64,000 nucleotides of DNA from Mesorhizobium shangrilense (lineage in GTDB: Bacteria > Pseudomonadota > Alphaproteobacteria > Rhizobiales > Rhizobiaceae): contig NZ_JBEWSZ010000001.1 of the NCBI RefSeq assembly GCF_040537815.1, forward strand, positions 1,922,001 to 1,986,000, given 5' to 3'. Shown here piece after piece: positions 37,559 through 47,268 of this stretch. The notes below the pieces were generated by a model. The model was not told the DNA's origin. It worked only from the letters and a program-made list of their open reading frames with translations, and did not search any database. The translations under genes and the position numbers were made by a program. Within the stretch, counting starts at the first letter, position 1. Every line of letters starts with the position of its first letter.

Positions 37559-37603
37559 GAGCATGTCGTTGCCCCAAAACCGCTGCACACTTTTGGGCGA
37601 CAT
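37559..37603. repeat. Rhizobial intergenic palindromic repeat upstream of glyA
   Basis: The sequence ATGTCG ... CCCAAAA ... TTTTGGG CGACAT forms an imperfect stem with a loop CCGCTGCACAC and a TTG bulge, flanked on the left by GAGC. From knowledge of Rhizobiales genomes it matches the common short palindromic intergenic element. It is located 40 bases before the glyA start, inside its probable leader. Confidence 0.6.
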
Positions 37604-37721
37604 TCATTGGGTTCGCCGCGCCATTAACACAGTTGTTTTCACCTCGCCACGTTTGCGGCGCGAAATTTGCTGGCCGGTTTGCGGCAAGGCCCGCAAATCC
37701 AGCACGCCAGGCCGACGATTC

Positions 37722-39368
37722 CTATTTCCGTGTCTGCCTGCCTTTCAACAGAGCCTCGGTGAGCGTGATCTCTGTAAACAGCGCTCGCGCGGTATGGTCG
37801 TTGATTTCACGGCGGCGAAGCATGGTGCTTACGGCCTCGCGCTCGGCGCCGATGCCGGCGAGCCTCAGGTCGAGTTCCAGCCTCCCGGCTTCGCGCACCT
37901 CGGCTCGTGCCTCATTCGCCTCGTCGGACGCCGCGATGCGCCGTTGGTAGGCCGCGACAATGCCATTGGCGGTGGCCAGCCTTGCACCCGGTACCTCGCC
38001 TTCATGTTCTTCATCCGTCTGCGCAAGGCTCTCGATATGGGCAATCGCGGCCTTGGCCGCGCCAACGCGCGCCATGCGCTCCTCGGCTGCATCTGCATCC
38101 TCCCCTGGTTCGACCAAGCCGCGAGAGATCGCCGGCAAGGCAAGGCTGGCGATCGCCAGGGAGCAGATGATGACGCCGGCAGCAAGGAAGATGACCAGAT
38201 CCCGCGCCGGGAACGGCGAGCCATCCTGCAGTGTCAGTGGCAGCGACAATATACCGGCCAGCGTGACAGCGCCGCGCACGCCGGCCACAGAACCGGCCAG
38301 CCGCACGCGCAGGCCGAACGGCTCAGCCTTGCTCTTTCCCAGTCGCGCCGCGATGCCCGCGCCGATGTCGCCAATCCATATCCACAGGAAGCGAAGCGCA
38401 ATCAGGCAGAGCGTCAGCGCCACCACCGTCAGCACCGGCTGGATCACGGGATACTGCCCCATCAGTTCCGGCGGCACCTTGCGGATGATTTCGGGGAGTT
38501 GCAGGCCCAGTACAATGAACAGCGCGCCGTTGAAGACGAAGGAAAACGTCGTCCATAGGGAGATGGTCTGCATGCGCGCGGAGACGCCGAGAAAGCGGAA
38601 TATGCCGGTGCTCCCGGTCAACAGACCGGCGGTCACCGCGGCCAGGATGCCCGAAGCTTCGAAGTGCTCGGCGCCGAGATAGGCGATGAAAGGAAGCAGG
38701 ATCGTGATCAGCACCTGCGCTTCAGCCGGGACGCCGCCGATGCGGCTAAGCAATTGCAACGCCTTTGCGGCGATGAACAGTGCCGCCACACCAGCCAGGA
38801 TGCCGACTGCCACGGCGTAGAGGAAACTCAGCGAGGCCTCGGCAAAAGAAAAACTGCCGGTCAGCGCGGCCGCCACGGCAAAGCGGAACATGACGAGGCC
38901 CGAGGCGTCGTTGAGCAGCGATTCGCCTTCCAGAATATGCATCAGCCGCGCCGGAACCACGTTCTTGTCAACGATCGATGACACGGCCACCGCATCTGTC
39001 GGCGACAGCACCGCGGCAAGCGCGAATGCGACGACCAGCGGAATGCTCGGCACCAGCCAGTGCAAGGCATAGCCGAAACCGACGATGGTGAAGAAGACCA
39101 GCCCGATGGCAAGGTCCAGGATCGGTCCGCGCAGTGCTATGAGCTCGCGCTTGGGGGCGCCAAAAGCGTCGCTGAACAGCAGCGGCGGAATGAACACCAG
39201 CAGGAAGACTTCGGGATCGATTTCGACATGCAGGCCACGAGACGGCCAGGCGAGCGCGGCGCCCATGGCAATCTGCAACACCGGCAACGGCACGCGAACA
39301 AGCCGGACCAGCGCGCCGGAAACCGCAACGAAGACCAGCACGACCAGGACAAAGACGGCAACTTGCAT
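37722..39368 (-). CDS. CPA1-family Na+/H+ antiporter (NhaP-like)
   Basis: The 548-residue protein has about twelve spans and the sodium/proton exchanger core, including VVAFALAAVLSPTDAVAVSSI and LEGESLLNDASGLVMFRFAV (both CPA1 ion-binding regions with paired Asp). The cytoplasmic tail of about 130 residues is charged and helical. It exports Na+ or Li+ (or K+) for protons, contributing to pH and salt tolerance. The upstream 200-base gap to the LuxR gene contains no recognised element. Confidence 0.92.
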   Translation of the reverse strand: MQVAVFVLVVLVFVAVSGALVRLVRVPLPVLQIAMGAALAWPSRGLHVEIDPEVFLLVFIPPLLFSDAFGAPKRELIALRGPILDLAIGLVFFTIVGFGYALHWLVPSIPLVVAFALAAVLSPTDAVAVSSIVDKNVVPARLMHILEGESLLNDASGLVMFRFAVAAALTGSFSFAEASLSFLYAVAVGILAGVAALFIAAKALQLLSRIGGVPAEAQVLITILLPFIAYLGAEHFEASGILAAVTAGLLTGSTGIFRFLGVSARMQTISLWTTFSFVFNGALFIVLGLQLPEIIRKVPPELMGQYPVIQPVLTVVALTLCLIALRFLWIWIGDIGAGIAARLGKSKAEPFGLRVRLAGSVAGVRGAVTLAGILSLPLTLQDGSPFPARDLVIFLAAGVIICSLAIASLALPAISRGLVEPGEDADAAEERMARVGAAKAAIAHIESLAQTDEEHEGEVPGARLATANGIVAAYQRRIAASDEANEARAEVREAGRLELDLRLAGIGAEREAVSTMLRRREINDHTARALFTEITLTEALLKGRQTRK

Positions 39369-39565
39369 GTGCGATTCCGAATAGAGCTTCCAGGACCATG
39401 CGCAAACCGCGTGGCGCCGTCCAGCCGTGGCCGTCGATCGCCCTGATGACGTTTTCGTATCAACATCCGTATCGTGAGGCTGACATCTTCTTGAACGCGG
39501 ATGCTATCTTGTGAGCAAGGCCAGCCCGTGTCACCCTGCTGTGTGTGCGGACGGGGGGCCAGTCC

Positions 39566-40291
39566 ATGCTATCGCAAATCATGTCTCATGCCGAAGCGGC
39601 CTTTGCGTCGCGGACGCCGGAGGAAGCCAGTCTCAACTTCTTCGCGGCGTTGGAAGGGCTCGGCGCTTCCTATTTGCAGACCCGCCTCTATCGGCGACCA
39701 TCGACGACGCTGACTTCCGCCAGCCACTGGGCCGCGGGCGGCTTCATCACCAGGGTCGCGCCCGACACCTGGCCGGGGAGTCCGGCATTCGACTATGTCT
39801 GCCTGGAGTGCAATCCCTTGCTGACCGCGATCCGCGAAAGCCAGACCCGCTATCGTTTCAGCGACTTCGCCCCCCGGCAGGATCGGAGTTTTGACACCTA
39901 TTGGGACGCGATGAACGAAGCCAAGATCCACGATGCCTTGTGCGCAACGTCCTATGCCGCGGACGGGGTGATCGCCTCTCTCCACCTTGGCTTTCAGGAA
40001 AGCGATTTTGAGCCGGAAGAGAGCTTTGCGATCCAGATGGCTGGCCTTGTCCTTACCGAGCGCCTGATCAGCCTGGCGACGCCGCCTCCAGCAACGCCAC
40101 CCAGACTGTCAGCGCGCGAGCGCGACTGCCTGGCCCTTGCCGCCGAGGGCAAGACCAATTGGGAAATCTCAGTCATCCTCAGCATATCGGAGGCGACCGT
40201 GCGGTTTCACATCGACAATGCGCGACGCAAACTGGGTGCCGTCAACCGCGCACAGGCAGTGGCCCGCCTCGTGAATCAGCGCTTGATATAA
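39566..40291 (+). CDS. LuxR-family regulator with autoinducer-binding-like domain (solo)
   Basis: Start at the ATG at 39566 (241 residues) is provisional; a GTG at 39545 is also in frame. The N-terminal 160 residues align by pattern with the autoinducer-binding domain, and the C-terminus has a clear LuxR helix-turn-helix (LSARERDCLALAAEGKTNWEISVILSISEATVRFH). Several ligand-pocket positions seem altered: where TraR-type proteins have conserved W, Y, D-P, this one has YLQTRLYRR and CLECNPLL. There is no luxI-like synthase in the window. It may answer to another signal or none. Confidence 0.8.
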   Translation: MLSQIMSHAEAAFASRTPEEASLNFFAALEGLGASYLQTRLYRRPSTTLTSASHWAAGGFITRVAPDTWPGSPAFDYVCLECNPLLTAIRESQTRYRFSDFAPRQDRSFDTYWDAMNEAKIHDALCATSYAADGVIASLHLGFQESDFEPEESFAIQMAGLVLTERLISLATPPPATPPRLSARERDCLALAAEGKTNWEISVILSISEATVRFHIDNARRKLGAVNRAQAVARLVNQRLI

Positions 40292-40310
40292 GCTCGAACC
40301 CCATAGAAAA

Positions 40311-40332
40311 AAGCCGCCTTGCGGCGGCTTTC
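40311..40332. terminator. Bidirectional terminator between luxR and the L,D-transpeptidase gene
   Basis: AAGCCGCC pairs with GGCGGCTT around TTGC, preceded by six A and followed by a T-containing tail, so it can serve both converging genes. Confidence 0.85.
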
Positions 40333-40350
40333 ATAAGAAAATCCAATCTC

Positions 40351-41604
40351 TTAGAGAGACGACGTAATCTGCAGTTCGTTGGCGCCGTCGAGAGCGTAGA
40401 CGTCGTCGCGGAACTGCACGACGCCAGGACCTGTCGACCAGGCCGAGAGATAGAGGAAGTGGACCGGCACCGGGTTGGTGACCTGGATCGGCGTGTTTTC
40501 GCCGGTCTTGATCGCTGCCTCGAAATGCTGGCGATCCCAGCCGGGCGTGTCACGCAGGATCCAGGTGACGAGATCGCGCACGTTCTGCACGCGAACACAG
40601 CCCGAGGAATCGAAGCGCATCATCTTGCCGAACAGGCTCTGCTGCGGCGTGTCGTGCATGTAGACGCCGTCCGGGCTCGGGAAGTTGATCTTCACCGACG
40701 CCATCGCGTTGCCGGCACCCGGGTCCTGGCGGAAGCGGTACTTCGCCGCATCGTCGGTCGACCAGTCGACGTTCAGCGGATCGACCTCGCTGCCATCCGG
40801 CGCGAACAGGCGGATGTGGCTATCCTTGAGATAGTTGGGATCCTTCCGCATCAGCGGAATGATGTCCTTGCGCACGATCGAGACCGGTGCGTTCCAATAG
40901 GGATTGACGATGATCTCGTTGATCTTCGAATTGACGATCGGCGTCTGGCGGTCGATCTTGCCGACGATCGCGGTGTGGCGAAGCACGACGCGGTCGTTCT
41001 CCACCGCCTCGACCTGCGCCGCCGGGATATCGACCAGCACATAACGGCTGCCCAGCGTGCCGGCCTTTTCGTGCAGCCGCTGTAGGTTGGTCTGTAGCTG
41101 CCCGAGCCGGACCTGCGCCGATACATTCATCGCCGCATAGGTGTACTTGCCCATGGCGCCATCGGAAGGCAGGCCATGGCGCGCCTGAAAACGCTTCACC
41201 GCCGAGTCGACGTAGGAATCGAAGGCCGTTGAAATGCCGGCACTCTGCGACAGGTCGCCAGAGATCATCAAACGCTTGCGAAGCGGAACCACGTCAGGGT
41301 CATCGACCCCGAGCTGCAATTTCTTTGTATCCGGAACCGGCTGCCAGCCGCCCTGGGCGACAATGTTCTGGTACTGGGTGATCGCCTGCTCAGTGAAGGA
41401 AACAGTCTGCGGGCTGAAGATCGGCAGCGTCGAGGCGACCTTGCCGCCTTCGCTTGCGCGTGCGTCAAACTGATCATCCCAATTGCCGCGCGCCGAGGAT
41501 TTCAGGATATCCCCGATCACATCCTGGGCGCTTGCCGTGCCGGCGACCATGGCGGCTGCGAGCGCGGAGGCTCCGGAAAGGAAGAAACGGCGGCTGGTTC
41601 TCAT
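40351..41604 (-). CDS. L,D-transpeptidase with PG-binding domain and Tat signal (LdtP-like)
   Basis: The ATG at 41604 gives 417 residues starting MRTSRRFFLSGASAL, a twin-arginine-type signal (SRRFFLS), with GGAA upstream; an ATG at 41619 is an alternative. A peptidoglycan-binding segment (FDSYVDSAVKRFQARHGLPSDG) precedes the YkuD catalytic domain, with MHDTP (His near 317) and FDSSGCVRV (Cys near 336) as active-site elements. It makes 3-3 crosslinks or attaches lipoproteins to peptidoglycan. The LdtR-type regulator gene lies immediately upstream on the same strand, as in Liberibacter. Confidence 0.92.
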   Translation of the reverse strand: MRTSRRFFLSGASALAAAMVAGTASAQDVIGDILKSSARGNWDDQFDARASEGGKVASTLPIFSPQTVSFTEQAITQYQNIVAQGGWQPVPDTKKLQLGVDDPDVVPLRKRLMISGDLSQSAGISTAFDSYVDSAVKRFQARHGLPSDGAMGKYTYAAMNVSAQVRLGQLQTNLQRLHEKAGTLGSRYVLVDIPAAQVEAVENDRVVLRHTAIVGKIDRQTPIVNSKINEIIVNPYWNAPVSIVRKDIIPLMRKDPNYLKDSHIRLFAPDGSEVDPLNVDWSTDDAAKYRFRQDPGAGNAMASVKINFPSPDGVYMHDTPQQSLFGKMMRFDSSGCVRVQNVRDLVTWILRDTPGWDRQHFEAAIKTGENTPIQVTNPVPVHFLYLSAWSTGPGVVQFRDDVYALDGANELQITSSL

Positions 41605-41943
41605 GGACGTTCCAGACATTCTTGCTGCGGTTCGATCAGCGGACGATATCACCCGCACTCTAAAGTTGGCTGTGTTAAGAATTAGCCAACCATGACCTGT
41701 ATCACTTCGGCGTGAAACGCGCGAGGCGCGATGCGAGGTCCAGATGAATTCGTGGCCTTCGCCACCACTTCATCCGCATCCTCGCTCACATTGGAATATG
41801 GCGGCAACGTGGCCTGACGCCGAATTTGGATTGACCGGCACATTGAAAAGAAAGGACCGGTGCCTTTCGGCACCGGCCAGCGACTGGAGGTCTTCGGCCG
41901 CACTTCTGCAGGGCGGCTCCGATTACGGTCGAGCTTGCTTGCG
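41605..41943 (-). promoter_or_regulatory. Control region of the L,D-transpeptidase gene with ldtR terminator
   Basis: This 339-base gap holds no gene. A perfect eight-base stem CCGGTGCC/GGCACCGG at 41857-41876 with a TTTC loop is followed on the minus strand by CCTTTCTTTT, a good terminator for ldtR. The downstream remainder would hold the transpeptidase promoter. No defined LdtR site can be assigned by eye. Confidence 0.65.
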
Positions 41944-42459
41944 TTACATCCGGTACGCGATGGTGTCGTTCCAGAAGCGGTCGAGGCGCTGCAGGGCGCG
42001 GTTCATCTGCTTGAACTCGTCGGTGTTGATGCCGCCAACCTGCTCGATCGAGCCGACATGGCGCTCATAGAGACCAGCGACGACTTCCGCCACCTCGTTG
42101 CCTTTCGGCGTCAACGAGACGCGGACCGAACGACGGTCGATGCGCGAGCGCTGGTGGTTGATGAAGCCGAGATCGACCAGCTTCTTCAGATTGTAAGAGA
42201 CGTTGGAGCCGAGATAGTAGCCACGCGAGCGCAGTTCGCCAGCGGTCAGCTCCGAATTGCCGATGTTGAACAGAAGCAGCGCCTGGATGGCATTGATGTC
42301 GGAGCGGCCGTTGCGGTCGAATTCGTCCTTGATCACGTCAAGCAGACGGCGGTGCAGCCGCTCTACAAGCTGCAGTGATTCCATGTACAGGGAACGGATT
42401 GCCTCGCGGCGATCGTCGGATACGTTGGCGGTCTTCGCCGCCGGACGCGAATTGATCAT
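41944..42459 (-). CDS. ldtR: MarR-family regulator LdtR
   Basis: The 171-residue protein has a MarR winged helix with ELTAGELRSRGYYLGSNVSY (recognition helix region) and the wing INHQRSRIDRRSVRVSLTPKG. Helical dimer arms surround it. It resembles LdtR of Liberibacter and Sinorhizobium, an activator of a nearby L,D-transpeptidase gene linked to osmotic tolerance. Here too the transpeptidase gene follows. The upstream region 42460-42686 is AT-rich. Function is inferred from this conserved pairing. Confidence 0.9.
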   Translation of the reverse strand: MINSRPAAKTANVSDDRREAIRSLYMESLQLVERLHRRLLDVIKDEFDRNGRSDINAIQALLLFNIGNSELTAGELRSRGYYLGSNVSYNLKKLVDLGFINHQRSRIDRRSVRVSLTPKGNEVAEVVAGLYERHVGSIEQVGGINTDEFKQMNRALQRLDRFWNDTIAYRM

Positions 42460-42686
42460 TGTCTTTGCCTCTCGTTTGTCGCCCTGGTGATTTTTTGTTT
42501 TTCACCTTGATCGCGACACTATCGAATACTCATAAAATTCGACTTAAACGCTAGGGCTAACAAGAGCTTACCGGTAAGAGGTTTCGGAAGACGCTTAACG
42601 AACGGTCACCCGAGCAAGGATAATTAACCTAAAGATTTTGCCAATGATTCCGGAGCCGGAACCGGATGCCCAGCACCCACAAGGGC

Positions 42687-43109
42687 TTACGGCCGAACCG
42701 GCCTTTTTTGCAGCCAGATGATGGTGCGAAACACGATATAGAGCAGCGCAACGGAAACATGCGAGACGACGATGAGCAGGCGATGCCCGAACAGATCGGG
42801 AAATCCGGCATACATGACGGTCTCCGTCACGGCGCAGATGAACCAGATCACCGGACCCCAGGACGCCAGCATCCATAGCCCGGCAGCGGCGAAGGGGAAG
42901 AAAACCGCCAGCACCACCGCCGCGACCTGCCAGTGCACCGGCATCAGGTCGAAGCGCCACAGTGAGCCTGGGTAGAAGCCAATCAGCTTGATCCAGTAGA
43001 GAATGCCAAACAGCAGGCAGTAGCCGGCGATGATGCGCTGGAACCAGGCAAAAAGGACCTCTACCGTCGAGGGCTGGAGCACGATGCGTCTCGATACGAC
43101 CTCGCTCAC
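42687..43109 (-). CDS. DUF6163 membrane protein
   Basis: The 140-residue protein has four hydrophobic segments, among them AGYCLLFGILYWIKLIGFY, VAAVVLAVFFPFAAAGLWML and a C-terminal IVVSHVSVALLYIVFRTII. It corresponds to the rhizobial DUF6163 family, with no known role. Its ATG overlaps the end of the acyl-CoA hydrolase gene, so the two are cotranscribed. Confidence 0.7.
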   Translation of the reverse strand: MSEVVSRRIVLQPSTVEVLFAWFQRIIAGYCLLFGILYWIKLIGFYPGSLWRFDLMPVHWQVAAVVLAVFFPFAAAGLWMLASWGPVIWFICAVTETVMYAGFPDLFGHRLLIVVSHVSVALLYIVFRTIIWLQKRPVRP

Positions 43110-44155
43110 AGCTCGAGCTCCCGTTCGCCGAGCGGGGCGAAGTAGGCATCGACGTCAGCATCACCAACAGCGTCGAGGCCGGCTGGACGCCATTGCGGCA
43201 CCGAGCCTTTGTCGATGATCGCTGCCCGGATGCCCTCATAGAAATCGTGACCAGCCAGCATCCGGTTGAGGATGCGGAACTCCATTTTCATGCACTCGTC
43301 CATCGACAGTGTCTGCCCGGCGCTGATCTGGCGCCAGGCAACGCGGACGCTGGTTGGCGAGCGGGTCTTGATCGTCGCCAGGGTCTTTGCCGCGAACTCG
43401 TCGGCAACCGCCGCACGCTCCAGGCTGTCGATGGCATCACTCAGCGAGGCTTGAGAAAAATGCCGGGCGATCGCCTCCAGCGTCGGCCTCTCGGTCTCGC
43501 GCCCGGCGGAAACGAAATAACCGCGCAGCACCGATTCCGGATCGCCTGTCTCGGCCAGCCCTGCGAGAACCCCCGGCTGATCTTCTGCCTTGATCGTATG
43601 CGTCGCCAGGCCCGACCACAGCGCATCTCCATACCGGATGCGGTTGCCCGTCAAGGCCAGATACATGCCGAAGCTGCCGCCAAGGTCCGGCAGGAGATGG
43701 CTCGCACCGACATCCGGAAAAAAGCCGATACCCACTTCCGGCATGGCGAACTGGGCATTCTCGGTCATCACCCGGTGCGAGCCATGAAAGGAAATACCGA
43801 CGCCGCCGCCCATGACAATGCCATCGATCAGGACGACATAGGGTTTCCTGAATCGGGCGATGTGGGCGTTGAGACGGTATTCGTCGGCGAAGAAATCGAC
43901 CGGCGGCTTTCCGGCCCGGCCGGCCTCGTAGACATGGAGGATGTCGCCACCGGCCGAAAATGCCCTGCCCTGCGCCTTCACGACGACCACGTCGACGTCG
44001 TGATCGCGCTCCCAGGCATGCAGCGCCTTGTCCAGAGCCTTCACCATGCTGTGCGTGACGGCATTGAGCGCCTGTGGCCGCGTCAATGTGACAACGCCGG
44101 CCCTGCCCAATCGTTCGAAGCGGATTTCGTCGCCTCCGCCAAAATCCATGGTCAA
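43106..44155 (-). CDS. Enoyl-CoA hydratase/isomerase family, 3-hydroxyisobutyryl-CoA hydrolase-like
   Basis: The 349-residue crotonase-fold protein carries the oxyanion-hole segments GRAFSAGGDI and IVMGGGVGISFHG, then FAMPEVGIGFFPDVGASHLL. The last segment is characteristic of 3-hydroxyisobutyryl-CoA hydrolase in valine degradation rather than simple hydratases, and the length fits. Other valine-pathway genes are not adjacent. Confidence 0.85.
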   Translation of the reverse strand: MTMDFGGGDEIRFERLGRAGVVTLTRPQALNAVTHSMVKALDKALHAWERDHDVDVVVVKAQGRAFSAGGDILHVYEAGRAGKPPVDFFADEYRLNAHIARFRKPYVVLIDGIVMGGGVGISFHGSHRVMTENAQFAMPEVGIGFFPDVGASHLLPDLGGSFGMYLALTGNRIRYGDALWSGLATHTIKAEDQPGVLAGLAETGDPESVLRGYFVSAGRETERPTLEAIARHFSQASLSDAIDSLERAAVADEFAAKTLATIKTRSPTSVRVAWRQISAGQTLSMDECMKMEFRILNRMLAGHDFYEGIRAAIIDKGSVPQWRPAGLDAVGDADVDAYFAPLGERELEL

Positions 44156-44326
44156 GAATCCCTTCCCCGCGCCGTCGGGTCTGAAGTGCTAAAGGGTGGC
44201 GCATGGGCGCGTCAATGCCGATGGCCAATTCACACGGCCTTGGCTACGGCCGATACCCGGTGCTAGAAGTTGGCCGCCATGCAGGCGGTGCGTCGATCAA
44301 GTGGCTTTCAAACCGGACGGTGAACC

Positions 44327-45154
44327 ATGCCTGGGTTTTCACGCTTTGTCGTTGCCGTGATAAGCATCATGGCCATATGCGTGGCGGCTCGCCCCGCATT
44401 TTCGGGAACCATCGACGATCTCTACCAGACGCAGACCGTCGTTACCGGCCAGGGCGAACCAAACCGCCAGCTGGGCTTCAAGACCTGCCTCGACGCGGTC
44501 CTGCTCAAGGTATCCGGCGACCAGCGACTGCTCAAGAAACCGGAAATGGCTGCCTTGCGCGACAAGGCCGGCAGTTTCATCGCCAGTTTCCGTTATCGTG
44601 ACAGGCTCGAGGGCATTCCGATTCACGACGAACAAGGCACCCACGACCGGCCGCACGATCTCACTTGCATCTATGACCCGGCTGCCATCAATCCGGTGCT
44701 TGTCTCGCTTGGCAGCGAACCATGGCTGACGAAGCGGCCGCGACTGGTGGTCTTTCTTGCCGCCGAGCAGGGCGCAAGGCATTTCGCGCTGGCCGCCGAT
44801 GACGAGCACAGCGCCTTGATGCGCGAATCCGTCACCAACGCCGCCACGCCGCTGGCGCTGCGGATCGCGTTTCCAAAAGCATCGACGCTGTCGACCGCAA
44901 AACTGGATGACACGACGCTGGGAGATGCCGACATCATGGCGCTCGACAAGGTTGCGCAACAGAGCGGCGCCGACCAGGCGCTTGCCGGCAGTCTCGTCTG
45001 GAGCGACAAGGAGTTGGGCTGGATCGCCGACTGGCGGCTCGCCAGGGATGGCAAGACCTATCGCTGGCAGGTGCGTGGCGTCAGTTTCGACGACGCGTTC
45101 CGGGTTGCGATGCGCGGCGCCGCGCAGATCCTGTCTGGCAACGGTCAACCATGA
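44327..45154 (+). CDS. DUF2066 exported protein
   Basis: The 275-residue protein has an N-terminal signal or anchor (FVVAVISIMAICVAA, cleavage near SG at about 27). GQGEPNRQLGFKTCLDAVLLKVSGD is the start of the DUF2066 region, which continues to the LAGSLVWSDKELGWIADW segment. DUF2066 proteins are periplasmic and of unknown function. It precedes hemB by 109 bases and diverges from the acyl-CoA hydrolase gene. Confidence 0.82.
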   Translation: MPGFSRFVVAVISIMAICVAARPAFSGTIDDLYQTQTVVTGQGEPNRQLGFKTCLDAVLLKVSGDQRLLKKPEMAALRDKAGSFIASFRYRDRLEGIPIHDEQGTHDRPHDLTCIYDPAAINPVLVSLGSEPWLTKRPRLVVFLAAEQGARHFALAADDEHSALMRESVTNAATPLALRIAFPKASTLSTAKLDDTTLGDADIMALDKVAQQSGADQALAGSLVWSDKELGWIADWRLARDGKTYRWQVRGVSFDDAFRVAMRGAAQILSGNGQP

Positions 45155-45263
45155 CCGCCCGCTGAAGGCCGATCGTGAGCGGCAGCGCAAAGCTGGCACA
45201 ACTGTGTCGCATTGGTCCGAGGCACGGGCGCGTGGTAAAAACCGCTGACTTGGAGTCTTGGCG

Positions 45264-46295
<1,032 letters not shown>

Positions 46296-46548
46296 TCCTT
46301 CGCTGTCCACGCCGTGGACCTCTAAATGGCGATCCGGCAAGCCGCACCAGTCGCAATTTTCCCGCTGACAAACCATTCCTGTCCCGGCTACTGTACCGGC
46401 ACGGTCGGAGGCGGCCGGCAGCCCGCACCCTGCCAAGGGGCATTGCGAACACCTCCAAGGGATGCTTCCTGACCCGCTTCTCCGTCGGGCGAAGGCGTCG
46501 GCAATGCGGGCACTGACGAAGGCTTCGCCGTGACCAAAGGAAACGGAC

Positions 46549-47091
46549 ATGCTTGCCTATCGCGATGCCAAGACCATGGCGAAAGCCATGCGGGAGGCGC
46601 TTGCCGCCCGCGACCTGGCGATCAGCCACAGCGAGGCCCTGGAGATCGTCGCGCGCCAGTTTGGACTGGCCACCTGGAATATCCTGTCGGCAAAGATCGA
46701 AGCGCTGGCCACCAGACAGGAGACGATCATCTTCGAACGGACGGCGCCGATTGTGCGCATCTTCGACGTCGCCAAGGCGCATGAATTCTACCTCGGCTAC
46801 CTCGGCTTCACCGTGGACTGGGAACACCGCTACGGCGACAACTTCCCACTTTATACGCAGGTCTCGCGCGGCAACCTTGTCCTGCACCTGTCCGAACATG
46901 CCGGCGACGCGACGCCGGGCGGCAACATGGTCGTCTACATGAAGGGTATCCGCGATTTCCACAGGGAACTCGCAGGCAAGGACTACCGCTATATGAAGCC
47001 CGGCATGGAACATGAGGACGGGCGGCTGACGGTCGAGGTGATCGACCCGTTCAGCAACCACATCCGCTTCATGGAACTTATCGGCGAATGA
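46549..47091 (+). CDS. Glyoxalase-superfamily protein with N-terminal helical domain
   Basis: The 180-residue protein has an N-terminal helical part (AKAMREALAARDLAISHSEA, then EIVARQFGLATWNILSAKIE) known from glyoxalase-superfamily proteins that resemble bleomycin-resistance factors. A single vicinal-oxygen-chelate domain follows: IVRIFDVAKAHEFYLGYLGF, NLVLHLSEHAGD and IDPFSNHIRFME. Enzyme activity or drug binding cannot be decided. A strong ribosome-binding site is present (AAGGAAACGG). Confidence 0.8.
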   Translation: MLAYRDAKTMAKAMREALAARDLAISHSEALEIVARQFGLATWNILSAKIEALATRQETIIFERTAPIVRIFDVAKAHEFYLGYLGFTVDWEHRYGDNFPLYTQVSRGNLVLHLSEHAGDATPGGNMVVYMKGIRDFHRELAGKDYRYMKPGMEHEDGRLTVEVIDPFSNHIRFMELIGE

Positions 47092-47150
47092 TCTGGTATG
47101 GTGGCCATGCCAGCGGCTGCCACTTACCATCCGAGGCAGATCACCACGAA

Positions 47151-47186
47151 CAGTCCGGACCTCGCCTGGCAGCGAGGTCCGGACTG
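47151..47186. other. Strong 15-bp hairpin between two small enzyme genes
   Basis: CAGTCCGGACCTCGC (47151-47165) pairs perfectly with GCGAGGTCCGGACTG (47172-47186) around CTGGCA. No U-tract follows, so it is not a canonical terminator; it could stabilise the upstream transcript or act as a Rho-assisted stop. Confidence 0.7.
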
Positions 47187-47268
47187 GGTGCGGTTCTATC
47201 GTCAAACACCGCTTGCAATTTGCAATCAGCTTGCTAGAAAGCAACCATCAGTTATGGAGGAGCTTTCC

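Noticed and set aside
36124..37560. 478-codon antisense frame opposite glyA
   Set aside because: No recognisable family and shadow-like composition; glyA on the other strand is certain.
39369..39565. AHL synthase partner for the LuxR protein
   Set aside because: No luxI-like frame is present beside the regulator or elsewhere in the window.
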